NCBI RefSeq assembly: GCF_022788715.1
Contig: NZ_CP085167.1
Span: 124,001-188,000, forward strand
Origin: Sulfitobacter sp. DSM 110093
GTDB lineage: Bacteria; Pseudomonadota; Alphaproteobacteria; Rhodobacterales; Rhodobacteraceae
Reading direction: 5' to 3'
Length of the DNA: 64,000 nt
The translations under genes were made by a program, and so were the position numbers. Below the pieces are notes generated by a model. It did no database searches. It had not been told where the DNA came from and was given only the letters and a program-made list of their open reading frames with translations. Of the stretch, positions 18,140 to 25,662 are shown in pieces. The first letter of the stretch is position 1. Each line of letters starts with the position of its first letter.

Positions 18140-19142
18140 TCAGGCTGCTCCAACAAGGCAAGAGGTCACCCTCGGCCGGGGTGGCGGTGTAGATCGCGCG
18201 GGCGATGGCACGCGAGAGACACAGTGCGGCGGCATGGCCGATCATCGCCACATCGCCCGCAGGCCGCGCCGCGGTCGAGAGGGAAAAGACCAGATCGCCG
18301 TCATTGGGCATATGCGCAGGCACCACCGCACGGGCGATGCCGTCATGGGCGGCCACGGCGACGCGTTGGCATTCGGCTTTGGTCAGCGCTGCATCGGTGG
18401 CGACAATGGCGATGGTGGTATTGGCCCGGGCCGACATAGCGGCCATTTTGCGGCTTTCGAATGTAAGACCCAGACCGGCTGACGGGTCTGGCCCCAGCCC
18501 GCCAAACTCTCCGTCGATCTCAAATGGGGCGGCGTGGAAATGGCGGTCTCCGGGGGTAGTAACGGCACCGACCGGATTGGCCCCGACCAACGCGCCGACC
18601 ATGCTGCCGTCAGGCAGTTGCAGACTGGCAGAGCCAAGACCGCCTTTTACCATCGCGCTAAGCGCACCCGTGCCCGCGCCGACCGACCCAAGGGCGAAAT
18701 CCTCTGCCGCCGCCTCTAGCGCCTTGCAGCCCAGATCAGCATAGGGGTTCCGACCCCATTCTTTGTCACCACCATTAAGCAGATCAAACAGGATCGCACC
18801 GGGCACCAACGGGATCAGGGCATCCCCCACGCGAAAGCCGCGCCCACGGGCGCGCAGCGCATCCAGCACGCCTGAGCAGGCGTCGAGCCCGTAAGCAGAG
18901 CCGCCCGAGAGCACCAGCGCATCCACCGCCGCGACGGTTTTGTCCGGGGCCAGCAAATCAGTCTCGCGCGTGCCCGGTGCACCACCCATGACATGAACAG
19001 AGGCCGTGAAGGGCGCATCGCCGATCAACACGGTGCTGCCGGATTTCAGCCGCGCGTCTTGGGCATTGCCGACCTTGATTCCGGCGACATCGGTTATCAG
19101 ATTGCGTGGGCCGGGGTACATCGCGCGCGTCATGGCCGGCAT
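18132..19142 (-). CDS. P1 family (S58/DmpA-like) peptidase
   Basis: About 336 residues if started at 19142; ATGs at 19178 and 19133 are also in frame and none has a clear ribosome site. The body begins with YPGPRNLITDVAGIKVGNA, the standard opening of P1 peptidases, followed by LVLSGGSAYGLDA and GSVGAGTGAL. The ANTTIAIVATDA segment (about residue 240) resembles the Asn-Thr self-cleavage site of NylC-type N-terminal nucleophile hydrolases, so the protein probably matures by autocleavage into two chains. Relatives release N-terminal D- or beta-amino acids or cleave nylon oligomers. Operon with a hydrolase and a TPR protein. Confidence 0.85.
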   Translation of the reverse strand: MPAMTRAMYPGPRNLITDVAGIKVGNAQDARLKSGSTVLIGDAPFTASVHVMGGAPGTRETDLLAPDKTVAAVDALVLSGGSAYGLDACSGVLDALRARGRGFRVGDALIPLVPGAILFDLLNGGDKEWGRNPYADLGCKALEAAAEDFALGSVGAGTGALSAMVKGGLGSASLQLPDGSMVGALVGANPVGAVTTPGDRHFHAAPFEIDGEFGGLGPDPSAGLGLTFESRKMAAMSARANTTIAIVATDAALTKAECQRVAVAAHDGIARAVVPAHMPNDGDLVFSLSTAARPAGDVAMIGHAAALCLSRAIARAIYTATPAEGDLLPCWSSLNA

Positions 19143-19157
19143 GCTTTTGCAGCGGCG

Positions 19158-19173
19158 CTGTTCACGTGAAACA
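19158..19173. other. Partial parS-like palindrome
   Basis: This 16-base site matches the widely conserved ParB site TGTTTCACGTGAAACA at 13 of 16 positions: the right half and core TTCACGTGAAACA are perfect, the left end is not. It lies at or just before the start of the P1 peptidase gene. It could be a weak ParB site or chance. Confidence 0.25.
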
Positions 19174-19308
19174 TCCACGAGATTCTGGCGTTGTAGGTCG
19201 CATCGTTACTCCGGAAATCAGGTCTCATTTCGCGGAGTTTGCGCGCTTCACTGCCTGATGCCAAGACCTGAGGCAGAGTTAGGTTCCAGGCCACTCAACC
19301 CGCGCCGT

Positions 19309-19340
19309 AAAAAAGGGCGCGCAGGTTGCCCCGCGCGCCC
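19309..19340 (-). terminator. Rho-independent terminator of the aminotransferase gene
   Basis: Read on the minus strand, the stem GGGCGCGC/GCGCGCCC with a 10-base loop is followed by a run of six T. It lies 27 bases past the aminotransferase stop. Confidence 0.85.
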
Positions 19341-19367
19341 AATATCTCTGACCGAAGCCGGTTAAAT

Positions 19368-20768
19368 TTAGTGCTGTTCTTCGACCACCGCTGCCGCAAC
19401 CGCTTCTTCAAAGATCGCCAGACCTTCTTCGACAATCGCGTCTGAAGCGGTCAAGGGCACCATGACGCGAACGGCGTTGCCGTGCATGCCGCAGCTGAGC
19501 AACAGCAGACCGCGCTTGAGCGCATGGGCAATGACGCGTTTGGTGAGATCCGCGTCAGGCTTGGCGCTGTCGAAATCGGTCACAAATTCAACGGCGACCA
19601 TCGCACCAAGGCCACGGATATCCCAGAAACGGAAGGGCGCGGAACGCGCGCCAATCTCGGCAAAGCGGGCCTTGAGTGTTTCGCCCATGGCGGTGGAGCG
19701 GGCGAGCAGGCCTTCCTCCTCGATCGCTTCGATAGCGGCGAGCGCTGCGGCACAGGCCACTGGGTTGCCGCCATAAGTGCCGCCCAGACCGCCGGGGATC
19801 ATCGCGTCCATCAGATCGGCGCGGCCAATCACGCCAGCCAGCGGATAGCCACCAGCCATGGATTTCGCCACGGTGATCAGGTCAGGCACCACGCCGGAAT
19901 GTTCGATAGAGAACCACGTGCCGGTGCGGCCAAAGCCTGCCTGTACTTCGTCGGCGATTAGCAGGATGCCGTGCTGGTCACAGATGGCACGCAGTTCTTG
20001 CATCATTTCAAAGGGCACAGGGGTGTAGCCGCCTTCGCCAAGCACCGGTTCGATGATGATCGCGGCCACACGTTCGGGCTGTGCATCGGTGAGGAAGAGG
20101 TTTTTCAGCCCGGTCAGCGCGTCCTGTACGGAGATGCCATCGCGAACCGAAGGGAAGGGCGCGCGGAAGACATCCGCCGGGAAGGGACCAACGTCTTTTT
20201 TGTAGGGGGAGATTTTGCCAGTCATGCCCAGCGTCAGCAGAGTACGGCCATGGTAACCGCCAGTAAAGGCGATGATACCCGGACGGCCAGTTGCGGCGCG
20301 GGCGATTTTCACTGCATTTTCAACAGCTTCGGCACCGGTCGTGACAAGCAGCGTCTTTTTCGGTGCGTCGCCGGGGGCAAGGGTGTTCAGCTTCTCAGCC
20401 AACTCGACATAGGGGCCGTATGGCACAACCTGAAAGCTGGTGTGGGTGTAATTGTCTTCTTGGGCTTTGGCGGCTTCGATCACTTTGGGGTGACGGTGGC
20501 CGGTGTTCAGCACGCCGATACCGCCGACGAAGTCGATGTAGCGGTTGCCTTCAACATCCCACAGTTCGGCGTTCTCGGCGTATTTTGCATAGATCGGCGC
20601 AGCGGATGCGACACCGCGTGGCACGGCTGCATCGCGGCGGGCGACAAGCTCGGCATTGGTCTGACCGTCAGGCTGGGTGGCTGGGTTGGCTTCGACAACC
20701 GTCATTTGCGGTGCTGCCTTGGCTTTGGCGGTGGACTTCCGGGTCGATTTCTTGACGGTGCTGGACAT
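19368..20768 (-). CDS. gabT: 4-aminobutyrate-type aminotransferase (class III, PLP) with basic N-terminal tail
   Basis: 466 residues. Class III aminotransferase features are complete: GGIGVLNTGHRHP, the LLVTTGAEAVENAVKIAR block, the PLP aspartate in LLIADEVQAGFGRTG and the PLP lysine in TVAKSMAGGYPLAG (about residue 301). It converts 4-aminobutyrate (or a similar omega-amino acid) and 2-oxoglutarate to the semialdehyde and glutamate. Bacterial GabT usually starts near TNAELVARRDAAVPRG, here residue 38. The extra N-terminus is Lys/Ser/Thr/Ala-rich (VKKSTRKSTAKAKAA). A PuuR-like regulator is divergent from it. GabT versus another omega-aminotransferase is not resolved. Confidence 0.88.
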   Translation of the reverse strand: MSSTVKKSTRKSTAKAKAAPQMTVVEANPATQPDGQTNAELVARRDAAVPRGVASAAPIYAKYAENAELWDVEGNRYIDFVGGIGVLNTGHRHPKVIEAAKAQEDNYTHTSFQVVPYGPYVELAEKLNTLAPGDAPKKTLLVTTGAEAVENAVKIARAATGRPGIIAFTGGYHGRTLLTLGMTGKISPYKKDVGPFPADVFRAPFPSVRDGISVQDALTGLKNLFLTDAQPERVAAIIIEPVLGEGGYTPVPFEMMQELRAICDQHGILLIADEVQAGFGRTGTWFSIEHSGVVPDLITVAKSMAGGYPLAGVIGRADLMDAMIPGGLGGTYGGNPVACAAALAAIEAIEEEGLLARSTAMGETLKARFAEIGARSAPFRFWDIRGLGAMVAVEFVTDFDSAKPDADLTKRVIAHALKRGLLLLSCGMHGNAVRVMVPLTASDAIVEEGLAIFEEAVAAAVVEEQH

Positions 20769-20825
20769 GGTGCAGATACCTTATTGCGAAAGTAAGAGGG
20801 GCATAGAGATGGGTCGTTTAAAAAA

Positions 20826-20853
20826 TCCATATTCTGTTTAATATAATTGTCAA
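20826..20853 (-). promoter_or_regulatory. Sigma-70-like promoter of the aminotransferase gene
   Basis: On the minus strand TTGACA (20853-20848) and TATGGA (20831-20826) are separated by 16 bases, within an AT-rich patch unlike the surrounding DNA and 58 bases before the start codon. The AT-rich region is also a natural operator for the divergent XRE-cupin regulator. Confidence 0.55.
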
Positions 20854-20950
20854 TCGCCATCGCAGCCTCTATTTAACAATTCTCACGGCCACCACCTGAG
20901 CCGGCGTAAGTGCCGGGCGGAGTGAGGCGGAGCCCATAAAGGACAAGTCA

Positions 20951-21502
20951 TTGAACGTTGGTGAAAAACTTAGATTGATCCGCAAAAAACACGGGTTGTC
21001 CCAGCGTGAACTTGCGGCCAAGGCTGGATTGACCAATGGCACGATATCGCTGATCGAAAAGAACCGGACCAGCCCCTCTGTCGCGTCCCTCAAGAGCCTG
21101 TTGGACGCGATTCCCATCAGTATGGCCGAGTTTTTCTCAATTCTAGAGGAAGACGATAGCGCCAAAGTGTTTTACCGAGCGCAGGAACTGACCGAGATTT
21201 CGCCCAGCCATCAGGGGGGCGTTTCGCTTCGCCAATTAGGGAATGCGGAACACCACGCGCTTCAGGTGCTGCATGAAACCTATGAACCCGGCGCCGATAC
21301 CGGGCCGGAGTTCCTGCGCCATGACGGCGAAGAGGCAGGTGTCGTGGTGCGTGGCAGTATAGAGGTGACGGTCGACGGCGCGGTGAGCGTGCTGCAAAGC
21401 GGTGATGGATATTTGTTCGACAGTCGTCTGCCCCATCGGTTCCGCAATATCGGGGATGTGCCTTGCGAGATCGTCAGCGCCTGCACTCCGCCCAGTTTCT
21501 AA
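20951..21502 (+). CDS. XRE-cupin transcriptional regulator, PuuR-like
   Basis: 183 residues starting at TTG, supported by AAAGGA seven bases upstream. The N-terminal helix-turn-helix (about residues 5-60, LSQRELAAKAGLTNGTISLI) is followed by a C-terminal cupin (HDGEEAGVVVRGSIEVTV, DSRLPHRFRN). This is the architecture of PuuR, which represses putrescine and GABA catabolic genes and is released by the amine. Its divergent position by an omega-aminotransferase fits that role. Ligand identity is inferred. Confidence 0.87.
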   Translation: MNVGEKLRLIRKKHGLSQRELAAKAGLTNGTISLIEKNRTSPSVASLKSLLDAIPISMAEFFSILEEDDSAKVFYRAQELTEISPSHQGGVSLRQLGNAEHHALQVLHETYEPGADTGPEFLRHDGEEAGVVVRGSIEVTVDGAVSVLQSGDGYLFDSRLPHRFRNIGDVPCEIVSACTPPSF

Positions 21503-21517
21503 AAGCACGACCCTGAT

Positions 21518-21558
21518 AAAAATCGACCGCCCCGAGCGGTCTGCTCGGGGCGGTCGAT
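21518..21558 (-). terminator. Terminator of the small membrane protein gene
   Basis: A perfect 16-bp stem (ATCGACCGCCCCGAGC with its complement) and a 5-base loop, followed on the minus strand by TTTTT. It also faces the end of the XRE gene and may stop both transcripts. Confidence 0.85.
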
Positions 21559-21570
21559 AGGTGTCAGGTC

Positions 21571-21738
21571 TTAGTAGTCTGACCGGTAGTTTGACCTCTG
21601 GGCCTCCGGTTGCTGCTTGTCGCGCCCGGTACGGTCCTCATCCGAATGAAGTTCCCTTCTGCCCGTTGTAAGAGCAAGTATGATGACCGCAGCTAAGGTC
21701 AGGATGGTCAGACCGCCGAGAAATAGCTCTGTGGTCAT
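21571..21738 (-). CDS. Small single-pass membrane protein, predicted GSR member
   Basis: 55 residues from ATG 21738, eight bases behind AAGGA. One membrane helix (FLGGLTILTLAAVIILALTT) is followed by a charged, cytoplasmic-type tail rich in Arg, Asp and Gln ending in NYRSDY. I do not recognise the family. The gene has its own EcfG-type promoter and terminator and is the first transcript beyond the sensor kinase gene, so it is probably a stress-induced envelope peptide. Function unknown. Confidence 0.7.
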   Translation of the reverse strand: MTTELFLGGLTILTLAAVIILALTTGRRELHSDEDRTGRDKQQPEAQRSNYRSDY

Positions 21739-21775
21739 CTCCGTATTCCTTTTTCGCACTGCGTTTCAGGTTCTC

Positions 21776-21800
21776 AACCGCGCCCAGCCCAAAGTGTTCC
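21776..21800 (-). promoter_or_regulatory. EcfG-type promoter of the small membrane protein
   Basis: Minus strand GGAAC (21800-21796), 16 bases, GGTT (21779-21776). The expected transcript start lies about 30 bases before the ATG, the same geometry as the other EcfG-type sites in this window. Confidence 0.7.
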
Positions 21801-21875
21801 CACTAATTTTTCGCGCATGACGAGTCTGTGGCGCGTCGAGCACGATTCCGGCAAGATTTCGCAGAGCGCTGGCGA

Positions 21876-23600
21876 TCAGTAGTCGTAGACCATCTTGCTA
21901 TCTGTCGGCACGGGGAAGTTTACCCGTATTTGATAGACATCATCCGTGGTCTCGACCTCGACCTGTCCGTTAAGCTGCCGGGTGAACGCAAGGATCAGCC
22001 GCGATCCCAGCCCGGTGCCTGACTTCACCTCTTCGGGGTTGCCGATGGTGTTGCGCACTTCAAGCATGGCCTTTTCCGGCCCGGTGGAGATGAGCTTGAG
22101 CGAAATGAAACCTTTGCCATGCTCGACTGTAGAGACATATTTAAGGGCATTGGTCAGCGCTTCGGATACCAGCAGTGTCAGCGGGGCAGCATCGTCGGCA
22201 TCGATCTGGATGGTTTCAAAAGACTGCTCAACCTTCACACCAGAGCTGGAAGCAAGCCCAACGGACAACAATTGGCCCACGATCTCGCGCAGCAATTCGC
22301 TTGCGTTGACGCGAACAAGGTCGTCGTTCTGGTAAAGATTTTTGTGTACGGTGGCGAGGCTTAGAATGCGATCCTGGAGGCGGCGTAGGACAAAACGTGC
22401 GTCTTCGCTTTTGGCCTGCCGGATCTGCATGTTCATGATCGATGAGATAAGTTGCAGGTTGTTCTTAACCCGGTGATGAACCTCTTTCAGCAAAATGTTC
22501 TTTTGCCGAAGGCTGTCTTCCAATGTTGCCTCGTCTCGCAGGATCGACTCTGCCATGCCAACAAAAGCCGATTCCATCTCGACCAATTCGGTGGGGACTG
22601 ACGGGCCAAGCGTGCCACGGGGGAGGGTGCGGTTCAGAGCAAAACGGCGCATTTGCCGCCCGAGTTTGCGAATGTGGTTAATCGCCAGTCGGTTCAATGC
22701 CCAGAAGGCCACGATCAGGCTCGCCAACCACATGGCGATGGGCAAAAGCGCACTCAGCCGCGTAGAAACACCGGTATCTAGGAAGGGCGTGTTACTGGGC
22801 CAAACGCTCAGCGCGAATACCGTTTCGGGCACAATCGGAACAATCGCATAGGCCCGTTCTTTGCCGACCGAATTCTGCGAGAGAAAGACGTTCGGATCTT
22901 TGGTGGTCAGCAAGGACAAGGCAACATCGTTGGGATATTCCTCTTTGGCCACGTCCAGCCCGTTTTCTGTCGTGAGGATGTGGCCCATCTTGTTGATGGT
23001 CATCATCGCGACACTGCTGTGCTTACCCTTCGGCTCGCGGATGGCGTTGATGGCGTCTTCAGGAATGCTGAGCGCCATGAAGCCGATCAATTCGCGATCT
23101 TCATAGACGGGCGCATTGATCAACGTAACCACCTGATTGCTGACCGCGCCTTGCAATACCGGCATCGCGCGACGAACCGGTGCGTCCAGCAATGACTGAA
23201 AGCTTTGCTCGTCGGAAAAATCGTGTTCTTGCCCGGTGGAGGAGCAGGTCATACGCCCATCAAGCGCAATGAACCCAACCAGTGAATATATGTCAGAGGC
23301 CTGCTTATATTCCTTGAGAAACGCGGTGCATTCTTCGGGATCATCCCGGCGGAGGCGCACGATAGAAGTCAGCGCCTCAGCCGCACCAAAGGCTTCTTGG
23401 ATCACCCTGCGTTCCGCAGCAGAAGATTGTTCCGTGACGGCGATCAGCGACAATTCTGCGCTTTGGCGACTTTGATCCGCAATCTGCCGTGTCTGCACAA
23501 CCGCGATCAACCCAATGGGCAAAAGCGCGAGAGACAGAAACAGCAGAATACGGATCGTCAGCCCACGCATCAGATCACCGCTGAAGAAGCCAGATGTCAT
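21876..23600 (-). CDS. Membrane sensor histidine kinase, HWE/HisKA_2 type (PhyK-like)
   Basis: 574 residues. A membrane helix at about 12-32 and a second near 285-305 enclose a periplasmic sensor of about 250 residues, CHASE/CACHE-like in length. A HAMP-like linker follows, then the phosphoacceptor histidine in LKEVHHRVKNNLQLISSIMN (HisKA_2 signature), and an ATPase domain with EALTNALKYV and GTGLGSRLI. Such kinases phosphorylate PhyR to start the general stress response. It lies two bases after the ecfG stop in the same transcript, which strongly supports that pairing. The periplasmic signal is unknown; a cysteine pair (EECTAF, MTCSS) in the sensor region may be redox- or structure-related. 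Confidence 0.88.
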   Translation of the reverse strand: MTSGFFSGDLMRGLTIRILLFLSLALLPIGLIAVVQTRQIADQSRQSAELSLIAVTEQSSAAERRVIQEAFGAAEALTSIVRLRRDDPEECTAFLKEYKQASDIYSLVGFIALDGRMTCSSTGQEHDFSDEQSFQSLLDAPVRRAMPVLQGAVSNQVVTLINAPVYEDRELIGFMALSIPEDAINAIREPKGKHSSVAMMTINKMGHILTTENGLDVAKEEYPNDVALSLLTTKDPNVFLSQNSVGKERAYAIVPIVPETVFALSVWPSNTPFLDTGVSTRLSALLPIAMWLASLIVAFWALNRLAINHIRKLGRQMRRFALNRTLPRGTLGPSVPTELVEMESAFVGMAESILRDEATLEDSLRQKNILLKEVHHRVKNNLQLISSIMNMQIRQAKSEDARFVLRRLQDRILSLATVHKNLYQNDDLVRVNASELLREIVGQLLSVGLASSSGVKVEQSFETIQIDADDAAPLTLLVSEALTNALKYVSTVEHGKGFISLKLISTGPEKAMLEVRNTIGNPEEVKSGTGLGSRLILAFTRQLNGQVEVETTDDVYQIRVNFPVPTDSKMVYDY

Positions 23601-23602
23601 AC

Positions 23603-24160
23603 TTAGAAAGAAGAAACTTTAGAGGCAGATAGCACGGACATAGTGGCGTCGTCGGTCATCTCAAGAGATTCATCGTCATGATGGCCAAGCAGTTCGGCAA
23701 GGCGTGCACGCGCCCGGTTGGTGCGGCTTTTGATCGTGCCGACAGCGACGCCACACATATCAGCTGCTTCTTCATAGGAGAAGCCAGACGCCCCTACCAG
23801 CAACAGTGCCTCGCGTTGCTCATCCTTCAACAAGGCAAGGGCCTTACGAAAGTCAGTCATTTGCATGTGACCATCATGGGCGGGTTTTTCAGCCAGACCT
23901 TCGGTTAGTACGCCATCCACATCCGAGACTTCGCGTTTCGCCTTGCGGCGCGAGGAATAATAGGTGTTCCGCAAGATCGTGAAGAGCCAAGCGCGCATAT
24001 TCGTGCCCTCTTGGAACTTTTCGATGTTGGTCCACGCCTTGACCAAAGTGTCCTGCACCATGTCGTCTGCCGTGGCGCCATTGCGGGTCAGGCTGATGGC
24101 AAAGGCCCGCATGGCCGGCAGATGTTCTACCAGCTCGTCTCGCGGATCGGGACGGGTCAT
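23603..24160 (-). CDS. ecfG: ECF sigma factor of the general stress response
   Basis: 185 residues with sigma-2 (MRAFAISLTRNGATADDMVQDTLVKAW) and sigma-4 (EALLLVGASGFSYEEAADMCGVAVGTIKSRTNRARARL) regions, typical of the EcfG (ECF15) group. It directs RNA polymerase to GGAAC/NGTT promoters and is held by NepR until PhyR is phosphorylated. Its ATG overlaps the nepR stop (TAATG), so the sigma factor and its anti-sigma are translationally coupled. The upstream promoter is itself of EcfG type, so expression is autoregulated. Confidence 0.94.
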   Translation of the reverse strand: MTRPDPRDELVEHLPAMRAFAISLTRNGATADDMVQDTLVKAWTNIEKFQEGTNMRAWLFTILRNTYYSSRRKAKREVSDVDGVLTEGLAEKPAHDGHMQMTDFRKALALLKDEQREALLLVGASGFSYEEAADMCGVAVGTIKSRTNRARARLAELLGHHDDESLEMTDDATMSVLSASKVSSF

Positions 24161-24330
24161 TATGACGTTCCTTTTTCTGAATCCTGTTCCTTCAACTTCT
24201 GAAGCAGATCCTTGAAACGGTCAGGGATGCCTTCATCGAGCGTCTCATCGAAGACACGCTTGAGGTTGTCGTCGATGACGCGCTCGCGCTCGTCCTTGTT
24301 TCCTGAATTCACTAACATCACCTCTGGCAT
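24160..24330 (-). CDS. nepR: Anti-sigma factor NepR
   Basis: 56 residues from ATG 24330, which fits the roughly 60-residue family. An in-frame ATG at 24399 would place the start inside the promoter and is rejected. The core reads DDNLKRVFDETLDEGIPDRF, the conserved NepR segment that binds EcfG or the sigma-like domain of PhyR. The gene is overlapped by ecfG and divergent from phyR, the classic GSR arrangement. Confidence 0.92.
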   Translation of the reverse strand: MPEVMLVNSGNKDERERVIDDNLKRVFDETLDEGIPDRFKDLLQKLKEQDSEKGTS

Positions 24331-24364
24331 CGTCGTCTCGTTTAAATAATTATGTACGCATACT

Positions 24365-24397
24365 GGAACCAAACACAATGTCGGGGTGTTTGGTTCC
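24365..24397. promoter_or_regulatory. Divergent, palindromic EcfG-type promoter pair (nepR-ecfG and phyR)
   Basis: A perfect inverted repeat, GGAACCAAACAC / GTGTTTGGTTCC, with a 9-base spacer. Each arm supplies the -35 GGAAC of one promoter and the -10 TGTT of the opposite one: plus strand GGAAC 24365-24369, 17 bases, TGTT 24387-24390; minus strand GGAAC 24397-24393, 17 bases, TGTT 24375-24372. Starts to ATG are about 28 and 35 bases. The two promoters occupy the same DNA, so they cannot be bound at once. Confidence 0.85.
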
Positions 24398-24424
24398 AAG
24401 AAAAGTTAAAAAGGATTCGACTAG

Positions 24425-25234
24425 ATGAACGATGCGACACAAAAGACCAGCATCAGCGATGAACTGGGAGCGAACATCCCCTACCTTCGCCGGTTCGCGC
24501 GGGCGATGACAGGCAGCCAGACCAGCGGCGACACCTTTGCTGCGGCGGCCCTCGAAGCTATCTTGGTTGATCGCTCGGTGCTCGATGGGGTGGACACAAA
24601 GACGGGTCTTTTCAGGGTCTTGTACGGTATTTGGGCCAGCGCCGGCGCCCCCGTGGAAGAGGGTGAAAGCGGCCCCCGGGCCAAGGCGCAGCGCCATCTT
24701 TCCAGTCTGACCAACAACAGCCGCGAAGCGCTTTTGCTGCATACAATCGAAGGGTTTTCCCACGGCGAAATCGCCAAGATTATCGGTGTGGATGAAGCTG
24801 AAGCTGACGAATTGATCCAGATCGCGCACCGTGAAATGGCCGACAGCACCTCTGGTTCGGTGATGATTATCGAAGACGAGGCGATCATCGCAATGGATAT
24901 TGAATCCATCGTCGCAGAGATGGGTCATCGCGTTACGGGCATCGCGCGCACCCGCGAAGAGGCTGTTAAGTTGGGCAAAGCCGATGTGCCAGACCTGATC
25001 CTTGCTGACATTCAGCTGGCCGATAACTCTTCGGGTATTGATGCGGTAAACGACCTACTGAATGAACTTGGTATGCGTCCCGTGATCTTTATCACCGCGT
25101 TCCCCGAGCGCCTGTTGACGGGTGACAAACCCGAACCAGCCTTCCTGATCTCCAAGCCCTACTCGGTAGATCAAGTCGTTTCGGCAGTATCGCAAGCGAT
25201 GTTCTTCTCCTCCACGGAAACGCTTAACGCCTAA
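24425..25234 (+). CDS. phyR: PhyR, general stress response regulator
   Basis: 269 residues. The N-terminal half is a sigma-factor mimic (regions 2 and 4 up to about residue 140, with ALLLHTIEGFSHGEIAKIIGV). The C-terminal half is a receiver with acidic MIIEDEAIIAMD, phosphoacceptor Asp in LILADIQLAD, Thr in FITAFPE and Lys in LISKPYS. When phosphorylated it binds NepR and frees EcfG. It is divergent from nepR-ecfG across a shared promoter palindrome. Confidence 0.95.
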   Translation: MNDATQKTSISDELGANIPYLRRFARAMTGSQTSGDTFAAAALEAILVDRSVLDGVDTKTGLFRVLYGIWASAGAPVEEGESGPRAKAQRHLSSLTNNSREALLLHTIEGFSHGEIAKIIGVDEAEADELIQIAHREMADSTSGSVMIIEDEAIIAMDIESIVAEMGHRVTGIARTREEAVKLGKADVPDLILADIQLADNSSGIDAVNDLLNELGMRPVIFITAFPERLLTGDKPEPAFLISKPYSVDQVVSAVSQAMFFSSTETLNA

Positions 25235-25355
25235 GATTGGCTCGATCCAGGCCCGCATCGGATAATTGGTTTCCTGCGCAGATTAGCCTGCGCGGGGAAC
25301 CTTTGCATCCGGCCCTCAAGCCGCCTACCATTACTCAACCACTCAGGAGGCCCCC

Positions 25356-25661
25356 ATGGCCAAGACCCCGACGACAGCCGCCAAAGAGGTTACCATCGAC
25401 GATCTGTCCAGCCAGATCGCGCTCCTCAAGAACGATATCGCTTCATTGACCGAGACCTTGGGCGAATACGGCAAAGCCAAATCCGAAGAGATGCGCGACA
25501 ACGCCCGCACTGCGGCCAACGATTTTGCCGACACGGGCCGCCTAAAAGCGATGGAAGCCCAAAAACAGGCCGAAGAGTTTTTGCAAGCTCAGCCTGGCAC
25601 AGCATTGGGGATCGCTGCAGGCATCGGCTTCCTCGTCGGACTTGTGACAGCGCGCCGCTAA
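25356..25661 (+). CDS. DUF883-like (ElaB/YqjD-type) envelope protein
   Basis: 101 residues. A long charged helix (about 15-75, heptad-like, rich in Ala, Glu and Lys) is followed by a C-terminal glycine-rich membrane segment (ALGIAAGIGFLVGLVTARR). This is the layout of ElaB/YqjD proteins, which are tail-anchored in the inner membrane, bind ribosomes in E. coli and are made in stationary phase. A holin-like protein starts 2 bases later, matching the yqjD-yqjE pair. A GGAAC at 25296-25300 is upstream but has no matching -10, so GSR control is not supported. Confidence 0.82.
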   Translation: MAKTPTTAAKEVTIDDLSSQIALLKNDIASLTETLGEYGKAKSEEMRDNARTAANDFADTGRLKAMEAQKQAEEFLQAQPGTALGIAAGIGFLVGLVTARR

Positions 25662-25662
25662 G

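Noticed and set aside
24331..24399. Upstream ATG for nepR giving a 79-residue protein
   Set aside because: It would start inside the promoter palindrome and add residues unlike any NepR.
25296..25320. GGAAC before the DUF883 gene as an EcfG promoter
   Set aside because: The -35 is present, but the bases 16-20 downstream read CAAG instead of NGTT.
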